From assembly GCA_013152945.1 (NCBI GenBank), contig JAADFL010000072.1, forward strand, positions 1 through 30,316: a stretch of DNA of 30,316 bases, written 5' to 3'. This DNA comes from Deltaproteobacteria bacterium. GTDB lineage: Bacteria; Myxococcota_A; JAADFL01. Shown here piece after piece: positions 1-8,754 of the stretch. The translations under genes and the position numbers were made by a program. A model generated the notes under the pieces. That model did not search any database. It was not told the DNA's origin and was given only the letters and a program-made list of their open reading frames with translations. The first letter of the stretch is position 1, and every line of letters begins with the position of its first letter.

Positions 1-63
1 TGCGCGTCAATGGATTTTTACTGATGCGAAACTTCCTGAAATGACAGCACGTTTTTGATGCCC

Positions 64-124
64 TCAAAATCAACCTGGGTGGGGAGAGTCCAGTCAAAAT
101 CAACCTGGGTGGGGAGAGTCCAGT
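64..124. repeat. Perfect 30-bp tandem direct repeat, two copies
   Basis: Two identical adjacent 30-bp units (64-93 and 94-123), each containing the core AACCTGGGTGGGGAGAG, plus one further base. No gene covers them. Short repeated ends of this kind occur at IS21-type element termini, but no transposase is present here, so the link to a mobile element is only a guess. They lie just outside the aprA terminator. Confidence 0.75.
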
Positions 125-149
125 AGTAAAGTTAAACGTGCAACTTGTC

Positions 150-186
150 AAAAAAAAGCGGGTGGACCCTTTTGAGTCCACCCGCC
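150..186 (-). terminator. Rho-independent terminator after aprA
   Basis: Perfect 10-bp inverted repeat (158-167 and 176-185, arm GCGGGTGGAC) with an 8-nt loop. Read on the minus strand it is followed by eight T residues (complement of A150-A157). It sits about 20 nt beyond the aprA stop codon and fits a strong intrinsic terminator of the aprBA transcript. Confidence 0.9.
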
Positions 187-207
187 AAAAAGATCGGATA
201 CCTTTCA

Positions 208-2112
208 CTACTGGGTGAGGTACTTGAGCGGACGCTTGATCATGTTCCATTCACCGGTCTCGGGATTCCAGGTGCAATTGGCAAAAGCAAGCCAGTTGCT
301 GTTGTCGATCTTGGGGAAGTCCGACCTGAAGTAGTAACCGGGCCACCTGGTCTCCTCGCGGAACAGTATGGTCCTGACATGGATCTCGGCCTGCCACATT
401 CTCTGCACATTTTCCCAGCACCTCATGAGTTCGTGCAGGTTTTCCGCTGCCAATTTCTCCGAGTCTTCCTTCAGGAAGTTAAGGAGTTCCATGCCCTTGT
501 CCAAAAGCGCCTTGTTGGTCGTAAACTGTGATGTCACACCGCCTGCATACTCATCCATGATCTTCTGGAGACGGAACATGAACTGCTTGGGCCTGATGTA
601 GTTCGGGTTGATATTCGGATCCGTGGTCTTGCCCTTGTTCTCCTCGAAAAGCTCAAGGGGTTTCAAAATTGTCTTCTTGAGATCTTCGGTCTTTGCCATG
701 TCCACGTTGGGCTGGGTGTTGTTATCGACGATGAAGGAGATGGCTGCCTTGGCTGCTATCCTGCCCTCTGTGTGAGAACCGGAGGAAAACTTGTGACTGG
801 ATGCACCGGATGCATCACCGGCACAGAATAGGCCCTTGACCGTGGACATATTAGCATAACCCCAGAAGTACTCGGACTTGGTGGCATCGTTCTGCAGGTC
901 CTCGGGTCCGGAAACCCACGCGCCTGACGCACCGGAGTGAGAGCCGATGAAATAAGGCTCTGCAGCAGCGATCTCGGATGGCTTCTCCTCAGGAGCAACA
1001 TTGGTGGCTGCCCATAAGAGAGCCTGGGAGATGGTCATGTCCAGGAAGTCTTCCCATGCCTCGGCCTCGAGTTCCTTCATCTTCTTCTTGTAAGCCTTGG
1101 GATCATCTTTGTAATTCTCGGCCAGCTTGCCAATGGCCTCTTCGGTCCGCATGTATATGGGACCCAGACCTTCCATTACGTCGAGCATCCCGAGCCAGTT
1201 ACGAAGGTTGGCCGGAACAGGTTTTACCTTGCCGTACGGAGCCCATTTTTCCAGTTCGTCCCTGCGGGTTTCCATGTAGGCCTCGCCCTTTGCATTGGTG
1301 GCCCTGGACTTGAAGAGCAGGAACCACGCTCCGACAGGACCGTATGCATCCTTAAAGCGCACGGGAATGAACCTGACTTCCTGGCAGGTCATCTCCGCCC
1401 CGGCCTTGATGGTGAAGTATGTGCTCGACCCGGAGTTCCACGGTGGGTACCAGGCACGTCCGAGTCCCTCTCCCGTGCTCCTTGGCTTGAACACGTGAAC
1501 TGCGCCGCCCATGCAAACCAGGACAGCCTTGGCCTTGAAAATATAAAACTTGTTCTCACGTACGCTGAAGCCCACGGCGCCGGCCACCCTGTCGCCATCC
1601 ATCAAGGGCTCGACTATGAAGACGCGCTCGAAATATTCGCCGTTGTCACCAAGCTCGGCAAGGGCATTCTTGGCTGCCTCGGCAACAAGGACCTTGTAAG
1701 ATTCACCGTTGATCATGAGTTGCCACCGGCCTTCATGAACGTATTTGCCCTCTTCGTCCTTCCAAATCGGAAGGCCCCATTTTTCGAATAGATGTACAGT
1801 TGAATCCACGTGACGCGCAATATTCGCCACCAAGTCCTCGCGTGTTACGCCCATGAGATCGTTGCGCACGTAGTCGATATAATCCTTCAACGTATTGTTG
1901 CCGGAATTCAGGTCTACGTACTGGTTGATTGCCGAAAGGCCCATGGCCACCGCACCGGAGCGATCCATGGCTGCCTTGTCGACCAATGTCACCTTCAAAT
2001 TGTTCATTTTTGCCCAGTGAGCCGCCTCTACTGCTGCTCCACAGGCAGACATTCCGCCACCGACTATCAAGAGATCGGTGGTCACTTCTACGTTTTCAAA
2101 CTCTGCTACCAT
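208..2112 (-). CDS. aprA: Adenylylsulfate (APS) reductase subunit alpha
   Basis: FAD-containing catalytic subunit of dissimilatory APS reductase, which interconverts APS and sulfite plus AMP in the cytoplasm; it works with the iron-sulfur subunit AprB. The N-terminal dinucleotide-binding motif (LLIVGGGMSACGA, about residues 15-27), the AprA block around GRWQLMINGES (active-site Glu region), the VRFIPVRF arginine region (about 246-253) and the FIGSHSG histidine region (about 388-394) match the family by order and spacing. Length (634 aa) is normal. I chose ATG 2112 because GGAAAGG lies 10 nt upstream; an in-frame GTG at 2121 is too close to that site. aprB lies 43 nt upstream, the usual aprBA order, and a strong terminator follows. 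The direction of catalysis (sulfate reduction or sulfur oxidation) cannot be read from this gene. Confidence 0.96.
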   Translation of the reverse strand: MVAEFENVEVTTDLLIVGGGMSACGAAVEAAHWAKMNNLKVTLVDKAAMDRSGAVAMGLSAINQYVDLNSGNNTLKDYIDYVRNDLMGVTREDLVANIARHVDSTVHLFEKWGLPIWKDEEGKYVHEGRWQLMINGESYKVLVAEAAKNALAELGDNGEYFERVFIVEPLMDGDRVAGAVGFSVRENKFYIFKAKAVLVCMGGAVHVFKPRSTGEGLGRAWYPPWNSGSSTYFTIKAGAEMTCQEVRFIPVRFKDAYGPVGAWFLLFKSRATNAKGEAYMETRRDELEKWAPYGKVKPVPANLRNWLGMLDVMEGLGPIYMRTEEAIGKLAENYKDDPKAYKKKMKELEAEAWEDFLDMTISQALLWAATNVAPEEKPSEIAAAEPYFIGSHSGASGAWVSGPEDLQNDATKSEYFWGYANMSTVKGLFCAGDASGASSHKFSSGSHTEGRIAAKAAISFIVDNNTQPNVDMAKTEDLKKTILKPLELFEENKGKTTDPNINPNYIRPKQFMFRLQKIMDEYAGGVTSQFTTNKALLDKGMELLNFLKEDSEKLAAENLHELMRCWENVQRMWQAEIHVRTILFREETRWPGYYFRSDFPKIDNSNWLAFANCTWNPETGEWNMIKRPLKYLTQ

Positions 2113-2155
2113 TGTTTGCACCCCTTTCCATTCAGGTTACGATTTCCAAACTCGG

Positions 2156-2593
2156 TCAAATCTTTGCCAATTCCGGAAGCCTCAGGGATTCCGGTTCAGT
2201 AAAGAGCAACGGCGATTTCAGGTCCTCGGTCCCGGATTTGAATTCGCCATCAGGCTTGGCCGAACCCTCGGGGGTTTTCCTGATTGGGAACTTAAACCGT
2301 TTGAGTGTGCCGTTACGGAATTTGACAGTCCACATAATCGAGTCCGTGCTCCTCATTGGAGTCACAGAAGCGCCTAGGGGCACAAAGTCGGCATAACTTC
2401 GCATCTCGACCGCCTGGGTCGGGCATATCTTGACGCAATTATAACACTCCCAGCACATCTCTGGTTCCTGGTTGTAAGCCTTCTCGATGTCCTTGTTGAG
2501 CACCATTAGATCGTTGGGGCAAATATGCTGGCATGCGGTCTTATCCAGCGCTTTACACCCATCACACTTTTCCGGATTGACATAACTTGGCAT
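2156..2593 (-). CDS. aprB: Adenylylsulfate reductase subunit beta (ferredoxin-like)
   Basis: Electron-transfer subunit of APS reductase, carrying two [4Fe-4S] clusters to the FAD of AprA. Eight cysteines are visible in two groups: C10, C13, C21, C25 and C47, C50, C53, C57, with the typical CWECYNC segment. The C-terminal part (about 65-145) is the long tail that in the known structure wraps around the alpha subunit. The length of 145 aa is normal for AprB. The ATG at 2593 has a GGAGGT ribosome-binding site 6 nt upstream. It is the first gene of the aprBA unit, with a candidate promoter at 2728-2756 and a leader of about 130 nt. Confidence 0.96.
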   Translation of the reverse strand: MPSYVNPEKCDGCKALDKTACQHICPNDLMVLNKDIEKAYNQEPEMCWECYNCVKICPTQAVEMRSYADFVPLGASVTPMRSTDSIMWTVKFRNGTLKRFKFPIRKTPEGSAKPDGEFKSGTEDLKSPLLFTEPESLRLPELAKI

Positions 2594-3149
2594 CCTCTAC
2601 CTCCGTTTCGTTAAAAAGTTGAACAACAAAAAAATACAACCCGCCCGATATGGATCTTGACTCTTCTTGTCATTTTCTTGGTGTCTAATTTCGAGCGGTT
2701 CACCTTCATTTCTTCAACCGGCCTACACGTATATGCAGTCCCATTGAGCATGTCAAGCTCTTTCTTGCTATAAATAGGTCGGATATTAAATTTAAGCCCA
2801 CATGTTAGACTTTTTGCCAAACATGTATTGTAATGTATTGCAACATTGAAACATATTTCAGCACTTGGGTAACGAATTTCGATGACCAAAGAAAGAACTT
2901 GGCGACTTTCGGCCATTAACAACTATGAAACCTTATCTTGGGAGATGAGTAATTTGACAATCGCAGGAAACATTTTAAGGGGTATAAAAGATCTGCTTGT
3001 TTAAAGAAAGGATTACCCGGGCATCCGGCCCGGCAAACTGTGACTGCTCCATCCTTGACCATGGTTTCAGCCTGTGTTAATTGCAAAACCTCCATTGCAG
3101 GCAGATACCTGCATGGCGATGAGAACCATCCGGTGGCAAGGAGAGTCAA
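2594..3149. other. Intergenic region between divergent aprB and glyQS
   Basis: 556 bp, relatively AT-rich near 2760-2880, with no convincing gene. It holds the aprBA promoter. Toward glyQS there is a TTGACA at 2954-2959, but the nearest TATAAA (2983) is 23 nt away, too far for a normal promoter. A small GC hairpin (CCGGGC/GCCCGG, 3017-3033) and a TGCAGG/CCTGCA dyad near 3096-3113 lie in the presumed glyQS leader. TGTATTG occurs twice near 2824-2840. No known riboswitch is recognisable. Confidence 0.5.
2728..2756 (-). promoter_or_regulatory. Candidate sigma70 promoter of aprBA
   Basis: On the minus strand a perfect -35 TTGACA (2756-2751) is separated by 17 nt from TATACG (2733-2728). Transcription would start near 2721, giving a leader of roughly 130 nt before aprB. 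The -35 lies within a short dyad (GAGC at 2746-2749, GCTC at 2757-2760) that might bind a regulator. Assigned by eye only. Confidence 0.6.
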
Positions 3150-4514
3150 ATGCCTGCACCTGATCTAAATACTATCGTGTCCCTTTGCAAGAGAAGGGGA
3201 TTCTTGTTCCAGAGCAGTGAAATTTATGGAGGACTGGAATCGACCTGGGATTATGGCCCACTTGGTGTTGAACTGAAGAATAATGTTAAAAGGGATTGGT
3301 GGCGGGCCAATGTATACGACAGGGACGACATGGAGGGCCTGGATGCGGCAATCCTGATGAAACGGGAGGTGTGGCTGTATTCCGGGCATGAGAAGACCTT
3401 TCACGATCCACTGGTGGATTGTAAGAAATGCCGGAAACGCTTCAGGGCAGACCTTCTCGAACCAGGGACCGGAACATGTCCCGAATGCGGGGGAGAACTT
3501 ACAGAACCGAGACAGTTCAACCTCATGTTCAGGACACACATGGGACCGGTCGAAGAAGAAGGATCGAGAGTTTACTTGAGGCCCGAAACCGCCCAGGGGA
3601 TATTTGTCAACTATGCGAACGTTCAAACCTCTATGAGGCGCAAGCTCCCGTTCGGCATCGCCCAAATTGGCAAGGCCTTCAGGAACGAGATAGTTACAGG
3701 CAGCTTCATATTCAGGACACGTGAGTTCGAACAGATGGAAATAGAGTACTTCTGTAAGCCCGGGGAAGATGAAAAAGTTCATAACCAATGGGTCGAGCAA
3801 CGCATGAAATGGTATTTGGAACTCGGCATCTCCAGTGACAGGATAAGACTCTACAATGTCCCGAAGGAGGATCTGGCTCATTATTCCAAGGCCACGGTCG
3901 ACATCGAGTACAGGTATCCCATGGGGTGGTCGGAGATAGAGGGCATAGCGAACCGCACGGATTTCGACCTGGCCTCGCACTCAAAGTCACCAAAGGACAA
4001 CGAGGGAAAACGAAAGAACAGGCACAGCAATGTTGACCTGACCTATTTCGACCCGGAGAAAAAAGAACATTTCTTTCCCTACGTGGTGGAGCCCTCTGCA
4101 GGCGTGGACAGAATCGTACTGGCACTGCTCTGCGAAGCATACGGGGAAAGGGATACGGGTAAGGGGCGGCCCAGGGTAGTTCTTTCCTTGAATCCCAGCC
4201 TGGCTCCTATCAAAGCCGCCGTGCTTCCTTTGAAGCGAAATGAGCCGAGGATTGTGCAGAAGGCCAAGTCGGTGAAAAAAAGACTGTCAGCTTCATTGAG
4301 AGCCGTGTACGATGATACCGGTGGAATAGGGAAGCTGTATGCGAGACAGGACGAGATCGGGACCCCGTTTTGCTGCACCGTGGACTTTCAGACCCTGGAG
4401 GACGACACGGTTACTGTAAGGGACAGGGATACATGGGAACAAACGAGGGTTTCAGTGGAAAAGCTTTCCCTGTATCTTTCGGATCGCATTTTCAAGGCGG
4501 GGTACAGTACATGA
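3150..4514 (+). CDS. glyQS: Glycyl-tRNA synthetase, dimeric (alpha2) class II type
   Basis: Charges tRNA-Gly with glycine. It is the single-chain eukaryote/Bacillus/Thermus-type enzyme (454 aa), not the alpha2beta2 form common in other proteobacteria. Visible are the N-terminal [14 protein letters not shown] segment, a probable zinc site (C91, C94, C110, C113), [14 protein letters not shown] (143-156), class II motif 2 (AFRNEI ... [12 protein letters not shown], about 176-199), and motif 3 ([14 protein letters not shown], near 313-326). A C-terminal anticodon-binding domain covers about 345-454. ATG 3150 is preceded by AGGAGA 6 nt upstream. Its stop overlaps the ATG of the next gene (ATGA), so the downstream phosphoesterase is probably translationally coupled. 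Confidence 0.96.
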   Translation: MPAPDLNTIVSLCKRRGFLFQSSEIYGGLESTWDYGPLGVELKNNVKRDWWRANVYDRDDMEGLDAAILMKREVWLYSGHEKTFHDPLVDCKKCRKRFRADLLEPGTGTCPECGGELTEPRQFNLMFRTHMGPVEEEGSRVYLRPETAQGIFVNYANVQTSMRRKLPFGIAQIGKAFRNEIVTGSFIFRTREFEQMEIEYFCKPGEDEKVHNQWVEQRMKWYLELGISSDRIRLYNVPKEDLAHYSKATVDIEYRYPMGWSEIEGIANRTDFDLASHSKSPKDNEGKRKNRHSNVDLTYFDPEKKEHFFPYVVEPSAGVDRIVLALLCEAYGERDTGKGRPRVVLSLNPSLAPIKAAVLPLKRNEPRIVQKAKSVKKRLSASLRAVYDDTGGIGKLYARQDEIGTPFCCTVDFQTLEDDTVTVRDRDTWEQTRVSVEKLSLYLSDRIFKAGYST

Positions 4515-5965
4515 TGGGAGTTAAAGCTATTCCAGGAAAGCTTCTTCTTTTTGTGGCCGTCTCTGCGTTCGTATCGGCATGTGCAGGAGGACAGCCTGTC
4601 GTGCAGGGACCTCCTGTTGCTACCTTCGTGTTGCTAGGTGATACACGGCCGGTAGGCACAGGTGTCCAGCCATACGCCTTCCAGGAGTTGGTGGACATGG
4701 TTGCCCGTGAAAAGCCCCTTGCCGTGTTTCATACAGGTGACATCATTGACGGATACGGACTTGATAAACAGGATTCTATTGCTTCATACAAGGAATTCAA
4801 AAGGGTTGCATCCGGTTTCGGGGTCCCTGTCTATGCAGTACCCGGCGATCATGATGTATTCGACGTAATCTCCGAAGACCTGTTTAAAACGCAGGTAGGT
4901 CCGTTATACAGATCGGTCGAAATAAGCGGGTGCGCGTTCATTTTATTGAACACGGAAACACCGGGCGCTCCAATGAGGCTGGATAGCGAACAGTACAAAT
5001 GGCTGGAAACGGAATTAAAAAAATTCCACCAGACCACAAGGCAGATTTTCATTGTAATGCACAGACCGCTATGGCCCGTGGACGGGCAAAAAGGTAATTC
5101 CCTCGATGCATATAGGAATCATAGGGATTACCTTGTCGGCCTTTTTAAAAAATACGGCGTCCGGTTTGTTTTCACCGGTCACGAGCACCTTTACGCCAAG
5201 GTCGAAAAGGATGGGATTACCCAGTTCATCACCGGCGGCGGCGGTGCTCCCCTGGATGCCGAAGAAAGCGAAGGCGGATATAATCATTTCATTGTAGTCA
5301 CCGTGACCGGACCTTTCCCGGAAACCCCTGATTCACCTGCCAGGCCAGTGGAAGTAAAAATTCATCCTGTTCGCGTGTCGGATCCGGTGTCTGTGGCACT
5401 GGAGAACATCCATAACGGTGAGCCGGTGCTTTCATTCGACATAATAAAAAGAGCCCGGGGTATGAACAGGCTGCAGAATCATCCCGATGTCAAGATCGTA
5501 CTGGGAATTACACACATGGCCATCGGTGAAATGGCGACAGGCCGCGACATGATAGGCGAAGTCATTTCCAGGCGCCCGGGCTCTGCGCTTACCGCAGGTA
5601 ACATGTTGATGTACATGGGATGGCCGCGGGAGGCAGCCACGGTATTCATGGCTGGAATTAAGAAAAAACCGAGGGATCCACTTCTATACGAAGGTATGGC
5701 GGAAGCCTGGTTCAAACTCGGCAACAGACCCAATGCGGTAAAGGCCCTCATTTCGGCTGCAAAAATCAACAGGAGATACGCCAATCCATATTACAGGCTC
5801 ATGAATTTTTATCTCAAGGACGAAAAGCCCGACAAGGCCAAGAAGGCAGCAGCCAATTTCGTCAAGATAAGGCCTTTTGGCCGCAGAGCATCAAAGGCAT
5901 TGAAGCTGTTGAATCGCAAACTTCCCAGGCCGCCGCCGCCTGGAACAGCGGGCAATGGCAGGTGA
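4511..5965 (+). CDS. Lipoprotein metallophosphoesterase with C-terminal TPR repeats
   Basis: Probable envelope-attached phosphoesterase of the calcineurin-like fold; substrate unknown. The first 24 residues form a lipoprotein signal with lipobox VSAC (lipid Cys24). Metal-binding motifs follow in the family order: GDTR (43-46, Arg where many members have His), HTGD (74-77), GDHD (112-115), H184 in MHRPLW and GHEH (223-226). Residues about 330-484 look like TPR helices (for example [19 protein letters not shown]). The open frame extends upstream to 4370, but ATG 4511 gives the signal peptide and overlaps the glyQS stop by 4 nt, with AAGGCGGGG upstream. Being coupled to glyQS and 46 nt before ppdK, it probably shares their transcript. 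Confidence 0.85.
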   Translation: MMGVKAIPGKLLLFVAVSAFVSACAGGQPVVQGPPVATFVLLGDTRPVGTGVQPYAFQELVDMVAREKPLAVFHTGDIIDGYGLDKQDSIASYKEFKRVASGFGVPVYAVPGDHDVFDVISEDLFKTQVGPLYRSVEISGCAFILLNTETPGAPMRLDSEQYKWLETELKKFHQTTRQIFIVMHRPLWPVDGQKGNSLDAYRNHRDYLVGLFKKYGVRFVFTGHEHLYAKVEKDGITQFITGGGGAPLDAEESEGGYNHFIVVTVTGPFPETPDSPARPVEVKIHPVRVSDPVSVALENIHNGEPVLSFDIIKRARGMNRLQNHPDVKIVLGITHMAIGEMATGRDMIGEVISRRPGSALTAGNMLMYMGWPREAATVFMAGIKKKPRDPLLYEGMAEAWFKLGNRPNAVKALISAAKINRRYANPYYRLMNFYLKDEKPDKAKKAAANFVKIRPFGRRASKALKLLNRKLPRPPPPGTAGNGR

Positions 5966-6011
5966 AGTTACAAGGTATTTTTCACAGGTTTTCGACAGGG
6001 AGGAACGGCAG

Positions 6012-8744
6012 ATGGCTAGAAAAGCTCGTAAGACTAGGAAACAACGGGTATCAACGAAAAAAATCACGACAAAGAAGAAGACCAAGAAACTGGTATACTT
6101 TTTTGGAGGAAAGCAGACAGAGGGAAGGGCGGAACAAAAGGATATCCTTGGCGGCAAGGGCGCGAACCTGGCAGAGATGTGCAGGCTGGGCCTACCCGTT
6201 CCTCCTGGATTCACCATTACTGCCGAGGCCTGTGCCGCATTCCAGGATCTGAAGGGCAAATGGCCAAAGGGCTTGAAGGAAGAGGTTTTAAGGAACATTA
6301 AAAAGCTCGAGAATATGATGTCCGCCAAACTCGGGGATCCGAAAAAGACGCTCCTGGTCTCGGTCCGTTCAGGCGCGGCAATCTCTATGCCCGGAATGAT
6401 GGATACCGTGTTGAACCTGGGTCTTTGTCCCGAAGTCGTCCAGACATTAGGCGACAAGATGGGAAACCCAAGATTCGCTTGGGATGCATACCGCCGTTTT
6501 ATCCAGATGTTCGGCGATGTCGTAATGGGTGTTCCACATGACAATTTTGAAGCGATACTCCAATCGGTCAAGGAGGAATACGGGGTAAAATCTGATACCG
6601 ACCTGGATGAAGGCGCGTTGCACAAGGTGGTGAAGCGTTACTTGAAATTGTACAAGAAGTTCACCAGGGAAGATTTCCCCCTGGATCCCATGGTTCAACT
6701 TGAAAAGGCCATCAATGCGGTTTTTGGCTCCTGGAACAATCCGAGAGCCGTGAAATATCGGGAGTTGAACGATATCAAGGGACTGCTTGGAACAGCAGTG
6801 AACGTCCAGACTATGGTTTTCGGCAACCTTGGCGAAACATCAGGCACCGGCGTCGCTTTTACCAGGAACCCGGCCACAGGGACCAACAAGTTCTATGGTG
6901 AATTCCTGATGAATGCGCAGGGAGAGGATGTCGTTGCCGGAATACGCACTCCAAGGCCTATACAAGACCTGGCCAAACAAAATCCCGCGGCACTCAAGGA
7001 GTTGATGAAAATACGCAAGGTGCTGGAGAAACACTACAAGGATATGCAGGATATCGAGTTCACTATACAAGAGGGCAAACTATACATGCTTCAAACCAGG
7101 ACCGGCAAACGCACGGCTGCTGCTGCCTTGAAAGTTGCGGTAGACATGGTGAAGGAACGGCTGATAACCAGGGAACAGGCCGTGTTGCGCATCGATCCGT
7201 CTCAACTGGACCAGGTATTGCACCCGACCTTTGATCCAAAGTCTGAAAAGGCGGCCAAGCTTTTGACGAAAGGACTGCCTGCCAGTCCCGGCGCAGCGAG
7301 CGGCAAAGTGGTCTTTACAGCAGAAGAGGCCGAGGAATGGGCGGCAAAGAAGGAAAAGGTCATCCTAGTGAGAACCGAGACATCTCCCGAAGATATCGGC
7401 GGCATGAACGCTGCCCAGGGCATACTAACGGCCAGGGGGGGAATGACAAGCCATGCAGCGGTGGTCGCACGGGGAATGGGCAAGTGTTGCGTGGCCGGGG
7501 CAGGCGGCGCTTCTATCGATTCCAATTCAGGCAAGATGATTATAGCCGGCGTAAAGGTATCAAGGGGCGACTGGATTAGTCTGAACGGGAGTACCGGTGC
7601 AGTATACCTTGGACGAATCAATACCACCGAACCAAAACTGACCGGAGATTTCAAGACACTCATGGGCTGGGCGGACAAGTTCAGGCGACTTGGTGTCAGA
7701 ACGAATGCAGACACACCTCATGACACGGCGGCAGCCGTTCGATTCGGGGCCGAGGGAATCGGGCTTTGCCGTACCGAGCACATGTTCTTCGAAGGTGACC
7801 GCATCCTGGCCATGCGGGAAATGATTCTCGCCGACGACCTGGAGGGCCGGAAAAAGGCTTTGGCCAAGCTGTTGCCGATGCAACGCAACGATTTCATCGG
7901 CATTTTCAAGGCTCTCAAAGGAAGACCTTGCACTATACGTCTACTGGATCCGCCATTGCACGAATTTCTCCCGCACGACAAGGACGGCCAACAGGAAATA
8001 GCCCGTATCATTGGTGTCAACATCAGGAAAGTAAAAGAAAAGGTCGAGGCATTGAGCGAGTTCAATCCCATGCTCGGGTTCAGAGGTTGCAGGCTGGGCC
8101 TGATCTATCCCGAAATAAACACGATGCAGGTGCGTGCAATAGTAGAAGCCGCGATTAAGGTCAAGCAGTCCAAGACCAAGGTACGGCCCGAGATCATGAT
8201 ACCCTTGGTTGGAAAGGCCGAAGAACTTGCCATTGCCAGAAAGATGGTTGAACAAGTCATAGGAGAGGTGTTCAAAGAGAATAAAATCAGGAAAGGAAGC
8301 CTCCCCATATCCATAGGAACCATGATCGAAGTGCCCAGGGCCGCAGTCACTGCGGACGAGATCGCTGCACATGCCGATTTCTTTTCTTTCGGCACCAATG
8401 ACTTGACACAGATGGGGTGTGGTTTTTCCCGTGATGATGCCGGCAAGTTCCTGCCGAAGTACGTGGAAATGGGCATCTACGAATATGACCCGTTCCAGTC
8501 CCTGGACGAGGGAGGAGTGGGTAGATTGGTTGATATCGCGGTACAACAGGGCAGGAAGACAAACAAGGGCCTCAAGCTCGGAATCTGCGGTGAGCACGGA
8601 GGTGATCCCAGATCGGTCGAGTTCTGTCACAGGGTAGGGCTCAATTACGTGAGTTGTTCTCCTTTCAGGGTGCCCATAGCCAGACTGGCCGCAGCCCAGG
8701 CGGCTCTTAGGGAAAAGTCTGCAAAAAAGACCGCAAGGCGATAG
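6012..8744 (+). CDS. ppdK: Pyruvate, phosphate dikinase
   Basis: Interconverts pyruvate + ATP + phosphate and PEP + AMP + PPi in the cytoplasm, linking acetyl-CoA/pyruvate metabolism to gluconeogenesis. N-terminal ATP-grasp domain (YFFGG, VRSGAAISMPGMMDT), the swivelling phosphohistidine domain with GGMTSH (catalytic His481) and the PEP-binding barrel ending with GICGEHGGDP (Cys859) are all present. At 910 aa it exceeds the usual ~875 aa, partly because of about 25 Lys/Arg-rich residues before the conserved start (MARKARKTRKQ and following). ATG 6012 has GGGAGG 8 nt upstream; an in-frame ATG at 5955 would overlap the previous gene and lacks this site. The next gene's ribosome-binding site overlaps this stop codon. 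Confidence 0.96.
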   Translation: MARKARKTRKQRVSTKKITTKKKTKKLVYFFGGKQTEGRAEQKDILGGKGANLAEMCRLGLPVPPGFTITAEACAAFQDLKGKWPKGLKEEVLRNIKKLENMMSAKLGDPKKTLLVSVRSGAAISMPGMMDTVLNLGLCPEVVQTLGDKMGNPRFAWDAYRRFIQMFGDVVMGVPHDNFEAILQSVKEEYGVKSDTDLDEGALHKVVKRYLKLYKKFTREDFPLDPMVQLEKAINAVFGSWNNPRAVKYRELNDIKGLLGTAVNVQTMVFGNLGETSGTGVAFTRNPATGTNKFYGEFLMNAQGEDVVAGIRTPRPIQDLAKQNPAALKELMKIRKVLEKHYKDMQDIEFTIQEGKLYMLQTRTGKRTAAAALKVAVDMVKERLITREQAVLRIDPSQLDQVLHPTFDPKSEKAAKLLTKGLPASPGAASGKVVFTAEEAEEWAAKKEKVILVRTETSPEDIGGMNAAQGILTARGGMTSHAAVVARGMGKCCVAGAGGASIDSNSGKMIIAGVKVSRGDWISLNGSTGAVYLGRINTTEPKLTGDFKTLMGWADKFRRLGVRTNADTPHDTAAAVRFGAEGIGLCRTEHMFFEGDRILAMREMILADDLEGRKKALAKLLPMQRNDFIGIFKALKGRPCTIRLLDPPLHEFLPHDKDGQQEIARIIGVNIRKVKEKVEALSEFNPMLGFRGCRLGLIYPEINTMQVRAIVEAAIKVKQSKTKVRPEIMIPLVGKAEELAIARKMVEQVIGEVFKENKIRKGSLPISIGTMIEVPRAAVTADEIAAHADFFSFGTNDLTQMGCGFSRDDAGKFLPKYVEMGIYEYDPFQSLDEGGVGRLVDIAVQQGRKTNKGLKLGICGEHGGDPRSVEFCHRVGLNYVSCSPFRVPIARLAAAQAALREKSAKKTARR

Positions 8745-8754
8745 GAGGTCCGGT

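Noticed and set aside
2954-2988. TTGACA plus TATAAA upstream of glyQS
   Set aside because: The spacing is 23 nt, outside the range for sigma70 promoters.
2611-3149. Two small minus-strand open frames (2611-2922 and 2916-3149) upstream of aprB
   Set aside because: They have no recognisable domain and an irregular, cysteine- and lysine-scattered composition. The first covers the aprBA promoter. Treated as intergenic.
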